A stretch of 64,000 bases of DNA from contig JASLNT010000058.1 of assembly GCA_030745875.1 (NCBI GenBank), forward strand, positions 58,358 through 122,357, given 5' to 3'. The position numbers and the translations under genes are program-made. Every line of letters begins with the position of its first letter. Positions within the stretch are counted from its first letter, which is position 1. This DNA comes from Phycisphaerae bacterium (GTDB taxonomy: Bacteria > Planctomycetota > Phycisphaerae > SM23-33). Below the pieces are notes generated by a model, which saw only the letters and a list, made by a program, of their open reading frames with translations, was not told where the DNA came from and made no database searches. Shown here in pieces: positions 12,601-20,094 of this stretch.

Positions 12601-15043
12601 ACTCGTTGATCCACGCCAAGGCCTGGGCGGGGTCTTTCTGCCAGTGAATCGTATAGATTGCTGCTTCAAAGTCCGTGTCATACGCCCCGGATGCCGCCGC
12701 CCGGGCAAGATAACCGCGCCACATGCTGTCGATAAGTTTCTTGGAGGCTCTGGCGGCCGAACCCTTCTTCCCCTTGCCTCCCTGCCAACGAAGAATGATT
12801 CCGCGAACGTTATTGGTCAGTTCCCTGTCGCTGAACTCAAAGCCCTTGACTGCAGCGAGCTTCTCCAATTCGCCCAGGAACACTTCGTAAGTCCAGCACA
12901 TCTTGGGCGAGTACTGGTCCCGCCACGACCGGTCATGCCACATTCCCATTTGCCCAATGAGATACCTCAGGGCGTTGTCCGAACCCATTTTCCCGTAGTG
13001 TGATGCGAAGATCGACTTGGGGTCTGCTTTGGGGTTCTTGGCGTACGACAGCGCCCGCCATATCCGCATTGTGTCGGGATCATCGCCTTTGAGTTTCCCC
13101 GCGAGACTCTGGGCGATGGTGTGCGGGTTTCCTATCGACGCGCTGTTGAGCATACTCGCCATCAGCGGACCGGGGGCCAGGCGATCGGCCAGACCAAGCC
13201 TGGCGGCTTGGTCGATACGCTTGATCTGCGGAAGTATGCGTTTCAGTATTGTCGTCAGCATTATCTCATTGGCGTTGGTCGGCGCGTTCTTACCGGACGG
13301 AAGCTGCTTGTCGTAGCTGCGGAGCAGTCCTGAGAGCACCGCCTCGGGCGTGACTCTTCTTCGCCCGTCGCTCATTGTGTGGGCGATTATCGCAGTCCGC
13401 ATCACCGGGTCGCTTCCCTTGCGCCGGTATCCGCGGGCCAGGGATTGGACGACAGGCTCCTTCCGCAGGGCCGCGTCGCGAGCTATGCGGTTGGGTATAA
13501 TCTGTTCGAGCGGAGCGCTCGGTCCCGACAGGTCTCGTTGCTGGCGCAGGAGCGTTAGTTTCTCGTCGAGGCTCGGCAGCTTGCTCTGCCAGACATGCCT
13601 CCAGATGGTGTTCCAGTCGAAGTCGGCGGGGAAGGCGCCCATGTACGCTTTGGCGGCGGCCAGCAGGGCGTTCTTGTCTCCGGTCTTGTTGTACCATTCC
13701 ATCAGTGCGGCGTTGGCGAGAATTGTCCCGCGGGCGTCTCTGCCTTTTGCGAATTTCGCGACAAACGGTCCAGCCGCCTTTATCGCGGCCTCTCGCTCCT
13801 TGTCATTCCCGGAGATCGAGCCAATAACCCACGACGCGTGTTCGGGCAGAATGTGGGCGGCGTGTTTTCTGGCCAGGGCGGTCCTGAGTTCGGGGTTGCG
13901 CTGGCAGAGGCGGTTGATGATGTTGTCTATCTGGTCTTTTGCGTTCTTCTCTGCGGCGGCCAGCAGTTTTGAGACCGTGTCCTTGTCGAACACCGTATCG
14001 TCTGCGTTGACGAATGACGCGTGGTGATTGCAGACGCGTTCGATGAACTTCGAGTAGGCGCCGGTGATTTTGCTCTTGCGGTAAATCGGTTCGAGCTTCT
14101 GGTATATCTTGCGCGCCAAGGCCAGTGAGGCTCCTCCTTCTCGGGAGTAGCGAAGGCGGTCGAGCAATACGAGACATCGCGGGTCGACGGCGTCTCCGGA
14201 TGCGTCATGTATCGCCGTCAGGATATCGGCGGCTTCTTGCGCCGAGAGGTAACGATAGGCCTGTTCGCACAATCTCACCAGCCGGTGCGGATCGTCCATC
14301 TTCCTGCGCGACATGATCTGCAGCGGAAGAATGTACCGCTTTCGCTGGTCTGTGCCCAGATAGCCTCTATCCGAGGCGTTGCTCAGGTACGCGCTGAAAT
14401 TGGAGACTCGTTTCGGATCGGGCTTGAAGGTGTCCATCATGAACGATGCGACATCCAGCGCCGCGGTTGTTTCCTGGTCGACCACCAGGCGCCTCACCAA
14501 CGCCAGGCCCATATCCCACGCGCTGTCGCCGGCGCCCAGAAGCGAAACGTACTTCTTGTACTCTGCGGGGAACTTGCCTTCTGAGACAAGGTATTCCAGC
14601 GCATGGCGCATGCGATCGTCTGAGGCGGTCTGCTTTCTGACGTAGATTAGATAGCGACTTAACGCCATTCGACGCTCGCCGACCTGTTCGGAGATCATCG
14701 CGCCGCGGTACACCAGATCGAGGTTCGCATTTGACGTGAGTTTGAGCAGCCGGGTCACGCGTCGCTGGGCGGTGATTACCCTACCCTGAGCCATGGCCGC
14801 ATCAAGCGAGATCTGCAGCACTTCGGCGGCTGGTTGGTCTGAGGCCAACTGTTCCTTGAGGACCGTGTCGACCTGGTCGTACTTCCCGTCTTTGAGCAGC
14901 TTTCGGGCGTCCTCGATCGGACCGGCCGAAGCTGTCGGAAGGACCATCCACATCCCAACGACCGCAAGGAGACAAAGAAGCGATTTCGTTACCGTTGCCG
15001 ATTTACCGGCCAGTATTCTCTGTGACATACCAAACCCATCCAC
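6695..15043 (-). CDS. Giant secreted protein (2782 aa): signal peptide, TPR-like N-terminus, PA14-like domain, repeated Ig-like modules, C-terminal TPR repeats
   Basis: Full-length ORF. N-terminal hydrophobic signal (LLCLLAVVGMWMVLPTASA); PA14-like stretch (GLRLELFADAKL...SGVIVPTRSGQYTFSMSLKSGQAKLSVGG...); C-terminal TPR repeats (YSEAIGKYSEVVQRWTKSSYAPKALYRIGQCYETQGNFERAGEEYVRV). Confidence 0.9.
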   Translation of the reverse strand: MDGFGMSQRILAGKSATVTKSLLCLLAVVGMWMVLPTASAGPIEDARKLLKDGKYDQVDTVLKEQLASDQPAAEVLQISLDAAMAQGRVITAQRRVTRLLKLTSNANLDLVYRGAMISEQVGERRMALSRYLIYVRKQTASDDRMRHALEYLVSEGKFPAEYKKYVSLLGAGDSAWDMGLALVRRLVVDQETTAALDVASFMMDTFKPDPKRVSNFSAYLSNASDRGYLGTDQRKRYILPLQIMSRRKMDDPHRLVRLCEQAYRYLSAQEAADILTAIHDASGDAVDPRCLVLLDRLRYSREGGASLALARKIYQKLEPIYRKSKITGAYSKFIERVCNHHASFVNADDTVFDKDTVSKLLAAAEKNAKDQIDNIINRLCQRNPELRTALARKHAAHILPEHASWVIGSISGNDKEREAAIKAAGPFVAKFAKGRDARGTILANAALMEWYNKTGDKNALLAAAKAYMGAFPADFDWNTIWRHVWQSKLPSLDEKLTLLRQQRDLSGPSAPLEQIIPNRIARDAALRKEPVVQSLARGYRRKGSDPVMRTAIIAHTMSDGRRRVTPEAVLSGLLRSYDKQLPSGKNAPTNANEIMLTTILKRILPQIKRIDQAARLGLADRLAPGPLMASMLNSASIGNPHTIAQSLAGKLKGDDPDTMRIWRALSYAKNPKADPKSIFASHYGKMGSDNALRYLIGQMGMWHDRSWRDQYSPKMCWTYEVFLGELEKLAAVKGFEFSDRELTNNVRGIILRWQGGKGKKGSAARASKKLIDSMWRGYLARAAASGAYDTDFEAAIYTIHWQKDPAQALAWINEYSKAVASRTSAEQLRSLDMMMRTVGYQDVAKTKEKSTYLRLFTIAAKLYEKMSDKQWSTASVYENTRWAAAMLANNVPWRTALKDQTKLLETGKKLTETFEARLLTGTTLSGGHNPVPVLCEQAIKTASAKGDWATALSATRRLAETLDDGRYADSYKSNIIASARSLQDVGASEVLYAFLRQIEQQAKLSSAMSKEIAILRARAAKDISGLIAVSPNDASYPLHLAAQALLLGNEIRAWELSREQSKLFTTSWEGLDANFVAWYVRALFKQKSYEQVTALGRNILRKESSLDAETAAAVHLALGDVQRALENNDAAVEIYKVLQTSDRYKDTRAGRESRYRNVMLMIATGAYGDAEDALAQMVESPSIDEQAEAFFLLAKLADEQKEYARADKYLAQVRLRVPDHIEAAFLEGELRAKAPSMLARGEELEIGVVAMETIAVPGRELVFRLQDSNLAIAKGSSSIPITVETSTGKDRETVNLVLSGTGKNMFKGTIVTALGRVSQGDRTLQIRGDDVVSYRIEDEFQKSHELKYKQKELEVKADGELSASAGRILSALEIEQREVERKLALARGEEPPAWTTERQKSVRPGSPIYVRVIDFDRDLTDNPDKVTVSVKTTGGDVLKAVTLTETSYNSGVFMGTIPTSMPLPKGLASDTFEGKNTSWLVNSKTTDVWSSLDDGVKPKWVEADTMTSHLVSSVSVAMPDSQKVKEITLSGSLAEDLGMLATYPLAGQQHGLRLELFADAKLAKPTTERVVSSTYLRSDSLGKGNAAARLSGVIVPTRSGQYTFSMSLKSGQAKLSVGGKVLTDKWTGKNVSGDFPAKFAVKAGREYKFVLDYAPESKDGRVSGECVIRWKSSTESSKDIPFEAMYPGEMASRKDDLVLTRSTATATGASRLETAKSIRDRVIATVGANAPIKYVKTTSVAPTGNDEAGILSGTFIAATEQMLAMKIDAQGLSNNSRVFLLIDDKQEIGGKLSDIANKTASVFLRKGAHKMELIYRSVGKPRPGAGVGVSCEGADKKFAAMPWRWFSADHTPDLADAILPNGLITLEDNVFTAKLRKPIRLRSARWNFVDFAGKDISVKKITVIDAAGKTIIPVEKDFTTSLSNDILEIAPGDRISLTYIDKKNLQGDNGRRKAGMGLGRGASLSVGFDEGEILLAHEELVSDANGNTDVKLFPARRCSSGDMLTVVIDDQDIDLTPKRDKVHAIVTTSSGEKLELEILEKQSTGSKGEVHEVCHTGQFIATFKLVSDQTPKATTKPATQPTSQPATPSIKVKPGDEIVVRYLDTENNDGVPMDRISRLTEGGAGLGGWSVMRTRTELVPDKSADAVVLQNDLRRLSNDPELVLYRQNILHLSPKIKANESDEEPTIDRGVDTNGLPVCSIRGPLKFSLLYPRMARNTGSTIRIAAVVESEIEAARAENRKLKGAIVTMDIPDEDELEAGRFYGTLNLQIGVPGDKLALDANAVELEPGEMPIKTIIAGGDDVVQLRFKDPATGETDVKRVRLLADGRLEVLERTMRAQKLNIHLGQKFHLRVADPDRDTSNVRDTVTVAVKSKSGDAVNLELTETMIHSGIFTGSIEPRWIKDRKRDEAARKAAAAAAAKAARQAAAAAEAARRKAAATSRPTSGPATKPATRPKPVAKPAVVKPVVVVYADFGDTVSFRYIDNKAVSTTEPRVLDMEGSIVHGADGTVALFSKEYKDPEMAVKTAFLTAEAMFSIAKDMRKKKRSELAKSYISHGKSILELALRNYPNTTLVAQGEYLVATLAQELGNYSEAIGKYSEVVQRWTKSSYAPKALYRIGQCYETQGNFERAGEEYVRVTYLFPNSPEVPQATLRLGRHYLKVKNYAVAGRIFEKFHDNNPKHRLAAKTLFLAGECYRLSERYKDAIGVFVRAGKQYRDNKLIRSESLYWQGVCAREVKNYVMAYRALKRLTWDYPESERAADARKLLGTDELQEFEPEEEDE

Positions 15044-15362
15044 AGTAGGAGGAAATAACAGATATCTTCGAATGCATTAGCAGACTGTCTGGTTAACAAC
15101 GCAGATCAGCCCCGGAAATTTCCAGTTTATTAAACGATACAAAGCCCTTGGCGCACGTAGGAGACCGGCGCGTTGGACTTTCGGTCAAGCGTTCGTGTTT
15201 TGCAGCCGCGCCAGCCCCATTGTATCGCGTGCCGGGTTTCGGCTACTACGGCCGGGAAGGGTCTGCCCGCCCGGCCGATCAGGGTATATTAGACCGCTTG
15301 TCCGCCCGGTCCGCAAGTGCAAAGTCCCCACTGTCAGTAGGAGATTATCCGAATCTGCGCGC

Positions 15363-18300
15363 TCAGGTCGCCACCGCTCTGGGCTTGGGTTGCGGTTTAG
15401 TCGCCCTGGGTCTGAGAATACCCTTCGAATCCAGGTAGGCCTCGCACCTTGTCATGATGCCCGCATCGTTGCTGTGACCGTCGAATTGCAGTGTCAGGAA
15501 GGGTTTACCCGCTGCAGGCCTGGTGAAGTGCTTGACGAATGAATCAGGCCCGCATTTGAAGTTGGTTATGTATATGATGTCGAGATTGGGGTTCTCTCCG
15601 ACGATCTTCGCCGCGGCCAGTACATGACGGCCCAGTGACCAGAACATGTTCGCGTTGACTTCTGATATATCGACATTGTGGGTCGGAAGGAAATCCTGCG
15701 GGATGCAGTCGACCCCGTAGAACTGCCGGAGTTTGCGTGCGACCGACAGATTCACGCCCGGGTCGTGGAGGTTGTAAGGCCTGCCGACCAGGACAACCCC
15801 GCGGCGTCCGGTCTGTTTCAGGGTTTCCAGCGCCTTGGCTCCGGCGGTAAGGCATTTTTGCTTGAAATCGGCCTGCGCTTCGAATGCGGCCGCCGAGGCC
15901 GATCGGATCTTCGAGCGTTTCAGACCCATAGATCGGAAGAATCGCACCAATTCGCGCGTCACCGCCGCCTGACCATCGGAGAAATGCACTTGGGGACTGA
16001 TGAACTTCCTCGCCGCGGCCTCCAGCGCCGGTGCGCTTCGAGCTACGAACGGAAGCGTCTGGTGCCACGGGCACAGGTGAATCTCCATGTCGCACTGCAT
16101 CTCCTCAGCCGAGATGATGTTCGGTACGAGGATATGGTCTATGTCCGGTCGGTCGAGGCAGGCGATATGTCCGTGCGCGACGACTATCGGGAAACACGGT
16201 TCAGCCACCACCGCGTCCTGCCCGGCTTGTTCGGTTTCTTTGTTCGTGGGCGTGCTGAGAACCGTCGCGAAGCCCAGTTTGCTCAGCAGCGTACGCCAGA
16301 AGGGCAGTTGTCCGTGTGCGAACATCGCCATTGGTATTCCCACCACCGGCGCGCCGGCCGGGGCCTGGTCGATGTTCGAATCGTCGGTCAGCAGTTCCCG
16401 CCTGAGGCCCATCAGGTCCTCGGTAACCGGTTCCTGCGGGCGTACGGCGCGCCTGCGGAAACGCTCGGAGCACTTGTCGCCCCAGTATGTCTTGTTCCCT
16501 TCTACGTTGAATTCCTGGATCTGGCAGGCGTTGGAGCAATGGTTACAGGTGAATTCTCTCAACGAGTAGTCCACCTTGGACATATCGTAGCCCCGGAACT
16601 GCGATTCGGCGGGCTGGCGCGTGTGTTTCATCTTCTCGCTGGCCAGCAACGCTGCGCCAATGGCCCCGATCACCCCGTTGTGCGGAGGTACTATTATCTG
16701 CTTGCCCGTGACCGCTGCGAACGCTGCAGCCACCGCATCGTTGTACGCCGTCCCGCCCTGGAAGAAGATACACTCGCCGATATGGCGCCCGCGAACCACG
16801 CGGTTTATGTAGTTGTAGACCACCGAACACGCCAGTCCCGCCACCAGGTCGGACTTGTCTGCTCCGCGCTGCATATAGCTGTTAACGTCGCGCTCCATGA
16901 ACACCGTGCATCGCTCGCCCAGGCGTATTGGAGCCTTGCTCGACAGGGCCATCTCGGCGAACTGTTGCTTGATAGCGATATCCAGCTCTTCGGCGCGTTC
17001 CTCCAGGAAGCTGCCCGTACCGGCTGCACACGCTTCGTTCATGGTGAAGTCCACGACCACACCGTCCTGCAGCGAGATGTACTTTGCGTCCTGTCCGCCG
17101 ATTTCGAAAATCGTATCGGGCAATTGCCCCGACAGCATGGTCTTGCCCACAAACAGCGCGCCGGTCTTATGAGCGGTGATTTCGTCGTTTACCGTGTCGG
17201 CTCCGACAAGTTCGCCGATCAGTTCGCGACCGGATCCGGTCGTACCGACCCCGCTGATGGTCAACGAGTCGCCCCATTGCTTCTCGATCTGCGAAAGGGC
17301 GTCGGCGACGACCTCTATGGGTCTGCCCATTGTCTTGGTGTAGATTTCGGTTATCACCCGTCCGGCTTCGTCGATGACCACGACGTTCGTCGAAACGCTT
17401 CCGATGTCGATTCCGAGATACGCGTTGATCGGGACGGTGGTGTTGGCTCCGACGTAGCTCCCGATCCGGTCGCGGAGAAGAAGCACGTTTTCCATCGATA
17501 GCGGAGCGGTTGTCGGGAACTTAACCCCCGCGGTGTCTCCGGAGCGGTGGATGTCGGCCAGCGCCGACAGATTCGGAGCCTTGGCGCCCATTCGCCTTGC
17601 CGCGCACGCCGCCCCAATCGCCGGAATGTGCCTGTGGGCCTCGGGGACTACAAGCTCCTCCTGACCCAGGTCGAACGCGTCTCGAAGGCTCTTGACTACT
17701 GCTGCGTTTGACGCCACGCCGCCAATCATCACCACCGGAGCCGTCACCGCGTGCGATCGGACGACAGCGGCGCGGAAGTTCCTGGCCACTGCGTCACACA
17801 GGCCTCCCAGCACCTCTGCGGGGCAATATCCCTTCTGCTGGGCGTGGATCATGTCGGATTTGGCGAAAACGCTGCATCTTCCAGCCACCTGCGCCGATCG
17901 CTGGGCCTGGGCGACCAGTTCGGCGACATCTTCAATAGCGTATTGCAGGCGTCCGGCTTGCTGGTCCAGGAAGCTGCCCGTCCCGGCCGCACAGTCGCCG
18001 TTGGTCGCGTAGTCGATGATACTCAGCGTTCCGTTGTCGGTCTCACGGGCCAGGCGGAGGTACTTGGAGGTCTCACCGCCCATCTCGAAAACCGTACTCA
18101 CCGACGCACCGACGGATTTCAGACCCGATGCGATCGCCTGGAACTCATTCATGCGGTGCGTGTTGAGCTTATCGGCTGCCAGTGATGATCCGCTCCCGGT
18201 CATGCATATCGCTGTGATATCCTCGGCGCCGGTGGTTGACAGTATTTCCTCCAGCAGTTCGCACGTCGCCGCCAGCGGGTGGCCTCGCGTGCGCCGGTAC

Positions 18301-18446
18301 GGTGAAAGCCACATCGCCCCCTGTCCGTTCCCAGCCGACGAACCGGACGATGTCCATCCTTTCGGCGCCGACCAGGACGCATCATCCGTCCAAAGGCCCG
18401 CCGTAACGCTCACTGCACCAATATCTATGCCGATATAACAACTCAT
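15363..18446 (-). CDS. Acyl-CoA dehydratase activase-like protein with two ASKHA (BadF/BcrAD) domains plus C-terminal DUF2229-like region
   Basis: Two copies of the fold: YIGIDIGAVSVTAGLW...GDCAAGTGSFLDQQAGRL and YLGIDIGSVSTNVVVID...EIGGQDAKYI...EACAAGTGSFLEERAEEL. C-terminal Cys-rich 2-hydroxyacyl-CoA dehydratase-like region follows. Confidence 0.88.
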   Translation of the reverse strand: MSCYIGIDIGAVSVTAGLWTDDASWSAPKGWTSSGSSAGNGQGAMWLSPYRRTRGHPLAATCELLEEILSTTGAEDITAICMTGSGSSLAADKLNTHRMNEFQAIASGLKSVGASVSTVFEMGGETSKYLRLARETDNGTLSIIDYATNGDCAAGTGSFLDQQAGRLQYAIEDVAELVAQAQRSAQVAGRCSVFAKSDMIHAQQKGYCPAEVLGGLCDAVARNFRAAVVRSHAVTAPVVMIGGVASNAAVVKSLRDAFDLGQEELVVPEAHRHIPAIGAACAARRMGAKAPNLSALADIHRSGDTAGVKFPTTAPLSMENVLLLRDRIGSYVGANTTVPINAYLGIDIGSVSTNVVVIDEAGRVITEIYTKTMGRPIEVVADALSQIEKQWGDSLTISGVGTTGSGRELIGELVGADTVNDEITAHKTGALFVGKTMLSGQLPDTIFEIGGQDAKYISLQDGVVVDFTMNEACAAGTGSFLEERAEELDIAIKQQFAEMALSSKAPIRLGERCTVFMERDVNSYMQRGADKSDLVAGLACSVVYNYINRVVRGRHIGECIFFQGGTAYNDAVAAAFAAVTGKQIIVPPHNGVIGAIGAALLASEKMKHTRQPAESQFRGYDMSKVDYSLREFTCNHCSNACQIQEFNVEGNKTYWGDKCSERFRRRAVRPQEPVTEDLMGLRRELLTDDSNIDQAPAGAPVVGIPMAMFAHGQLPFWRTLLSKLGFATVLSTPTNKETEQAGQDAVVAEPCFPIVVAHGHIACLDRPDIDHILVPNIISAEEMQCDMEIHLCPWHQTLPFVARSAPALEAAARKFISPQVHFSDGQAAVTRELVRFFRSMGLKRSKIRSASAAAFEAQADFKQKCLTAGAKALETLKQTGRRGVVLVGRPYNLHDPGVNLSVARKLRQFYGVDCIPQDFLPTHNVDISEVNANMFWSLGRHVLAAAKIVGENPNLDIIYITNFKCGPDSFVKHFTRPAAGKPFLTLQFDGHSNDAGIMTRCEAYLDSKGILRPRATKPQPKPRAVAT

Positions 18447-18992
18447 CAGTACTATCCTGAGGTCTCCGCGCCGTAGTTACAAGCAAGAATCTCCGCCACC
18501 CATCAAAACGTGCGGGCTTCCGTTGCGATCAGTCCCAGTATAGACGTGATCACCCCATAGGGGTAAAAAAAAATGGCCACCGCTAGATGCCGATGCAGAT
18601 CCGGGGAATAAAGAACCCATTATTTCAAGTGGGTTGCGCGTGAGACGCCTTAGCGTTTCGACCTTACATCCCAGATAATGGTTATCGGTTCTTTTCACAC
18701 CGGCCCGCTGTCGAACAACAGCAGAAGCCATAGTTTCTTCTATTACATCCTACCTCAAGTTTATCGAATCTCAAAGGCATAATCTTTAGGAAAAATGCGC
18801 TTCGGGGCTCCGCTCGCCCGCCCGCTGAGCACAACAGACCGCCGGAGATAAACTTGCGCATAACCTTCAACGCGGTCGCAGGGAAAAGTTTTTTTTCGCC
18901 CATCTCGCCGCCCGTAAAACATAATCGGGAAACCTGTAACATCCGCCCGCCCGTGTGCGTATATTCCTCCAGGATACTAACCGGAGAACGCC

Positions 18993-20075
18993 ATGAACAA
19001 GAATATGCGCATCAAATGCAGCGGTCTGTTGAGTTGTCTGGCGGTCGTGATCTTCGCAGCGACCTGGCCGACCATCGCTAATGGGGAGGTCAGCTCAAGG
19101 AACAATCGACAGCTAAGAGCCGCACTGAAAAGATATCCCGCCGCCGACACCAACAAGGACGGCGTGCTGACGATGTCGGAGGCCAGAGCCCACATGCGCC
19201 GTATGGCCGGAGGCGGCGACAAGGGCAAGGATAAGGGAACTGGAAAGCAGCCCGAGACCACCAAGAAGACTGACAAGGACGGGACTACGGTCATAACCAA
19301 CGCCAAATACGGTTTGCACCAGCGACAGGTAATGGATCTGTGGCTGCCGAAGTCCGACAAGCCTACGGCGATAGTGATGTACATTCACGGGGGCGGGTTC
19401 GTAGGCGGAGACAAGTCTCACGGTCACCGTCAACCGATGAAGGGCAAATGCCTCGACGCCAAAGTCGCGTTTGCGACAATGAACTACCGCTTCAAGCAGC
19501 ATGCGTCATACCAGGAGATAATGCTCGACGGCGCTCGGGCGATTCAGTCTCTGCGAGCCAACGCCAGGAAGTTGAACATCGATCCCAGGCGGATCGGCGT
19601 GTACGGGCACTCCGCAGGGGCGATAATGTCTCTTTGGTTGGGGTTCCATCCCGATGTCGGAAGGCGAGGCGGAAAGGGACTGAGCGCGTATTCATCGACA
19701 GTGCGCGTGGTGGGCGGACTGCTCACCCCCGTTGGGACTGACGGGCTGGCGCTGCGATACGCCAGCCGGGGCGACCCGCCGGTGTTCCAGCACAACGCCA
19801 TACCATTCAGCAAAACCAAGGATCTCCATCACCCCAGTCACGCGGTGGCCGTTAAAAGGAGATGCGATCAATTGCGGATCAGTTCGATCCTTCTCCTCGA
19901 AGACGGTCCCAAACCGTTCAAAGGAGACCCGGCTGCCGCACAGTCCGCATTCTTCTTCAAGTATCTTGGCGTGGTCAATCCGGACAAAAAGAAGAAACCC
20001 GCCGACACACCCGTCAAGCCTGATGGTTCGAGCAAGCCTCGCAAGAAGAACGGGCCCGATAAAGTTCGAACTTAG
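18993..20075 (+). CDS. Secreted alpha/beta-hydrolase (esterase/lipase) with N-terminal EF-hand-like motif
   Basis: Signal peptide; EF-hand-like DTNKDGVLTMSEA; HGGGFVGGD oxyanion motif; GHSAG nucleophile elbow. RBS GGAGA upstream of ATG. Confidence 0.85.
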   Translation: MNKNMRIKCSGLLSCLAVVIFAATWPTIANGEVSSRNNRQLRAALKRYPAADTNKDGVLTMSEARAHMRRMAGGGDKGKDKGTGKQPETTKKTDKDGTTVITNAKYGLHQRQVMDLWLPKSDKPTAIVMYIHGGGFVGGDKSHGHRQPMKGKCLDAKVAFATMNYRFKQHASYQEIMLDGARAIQSLRANARKLNIDPRRIGVYGHSAGAIMSLWLGFHPDVGRRGGKGLSAYSSTVRVVGGLLTPVGTDGLALRYASRGDPPVFQHNAIPFSKTKDLHHPSHAVAVKRRCDQLRISSILLLEDGPKPFKGDPAAAQSAFFFKYLGVVNPDKKKKPADTPVKPDGSSKPRKKNGPDKVRT

Positions 20076-20094
20076 CTGTTTCGAGCCCGACCGA

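Noticed and set aside
15678-17501. Plus-strand 607-aa ORF
   Set aside because: Antisense to the activase gene, which has clear ASKHA motifs.
18480-18730. Possible 6S-like RNA (a GGCGGAGATTC segment on the minus strand)
   Set aside because: I could not build a convincing closing stem and central bubble by hand, so I did not name it.
18477-18731. Minus-strand 84-aa ORF in the intergenic region
   Set aside because: No domain and no start context; spans a hairpin and a T9 run. More likely non-coding.
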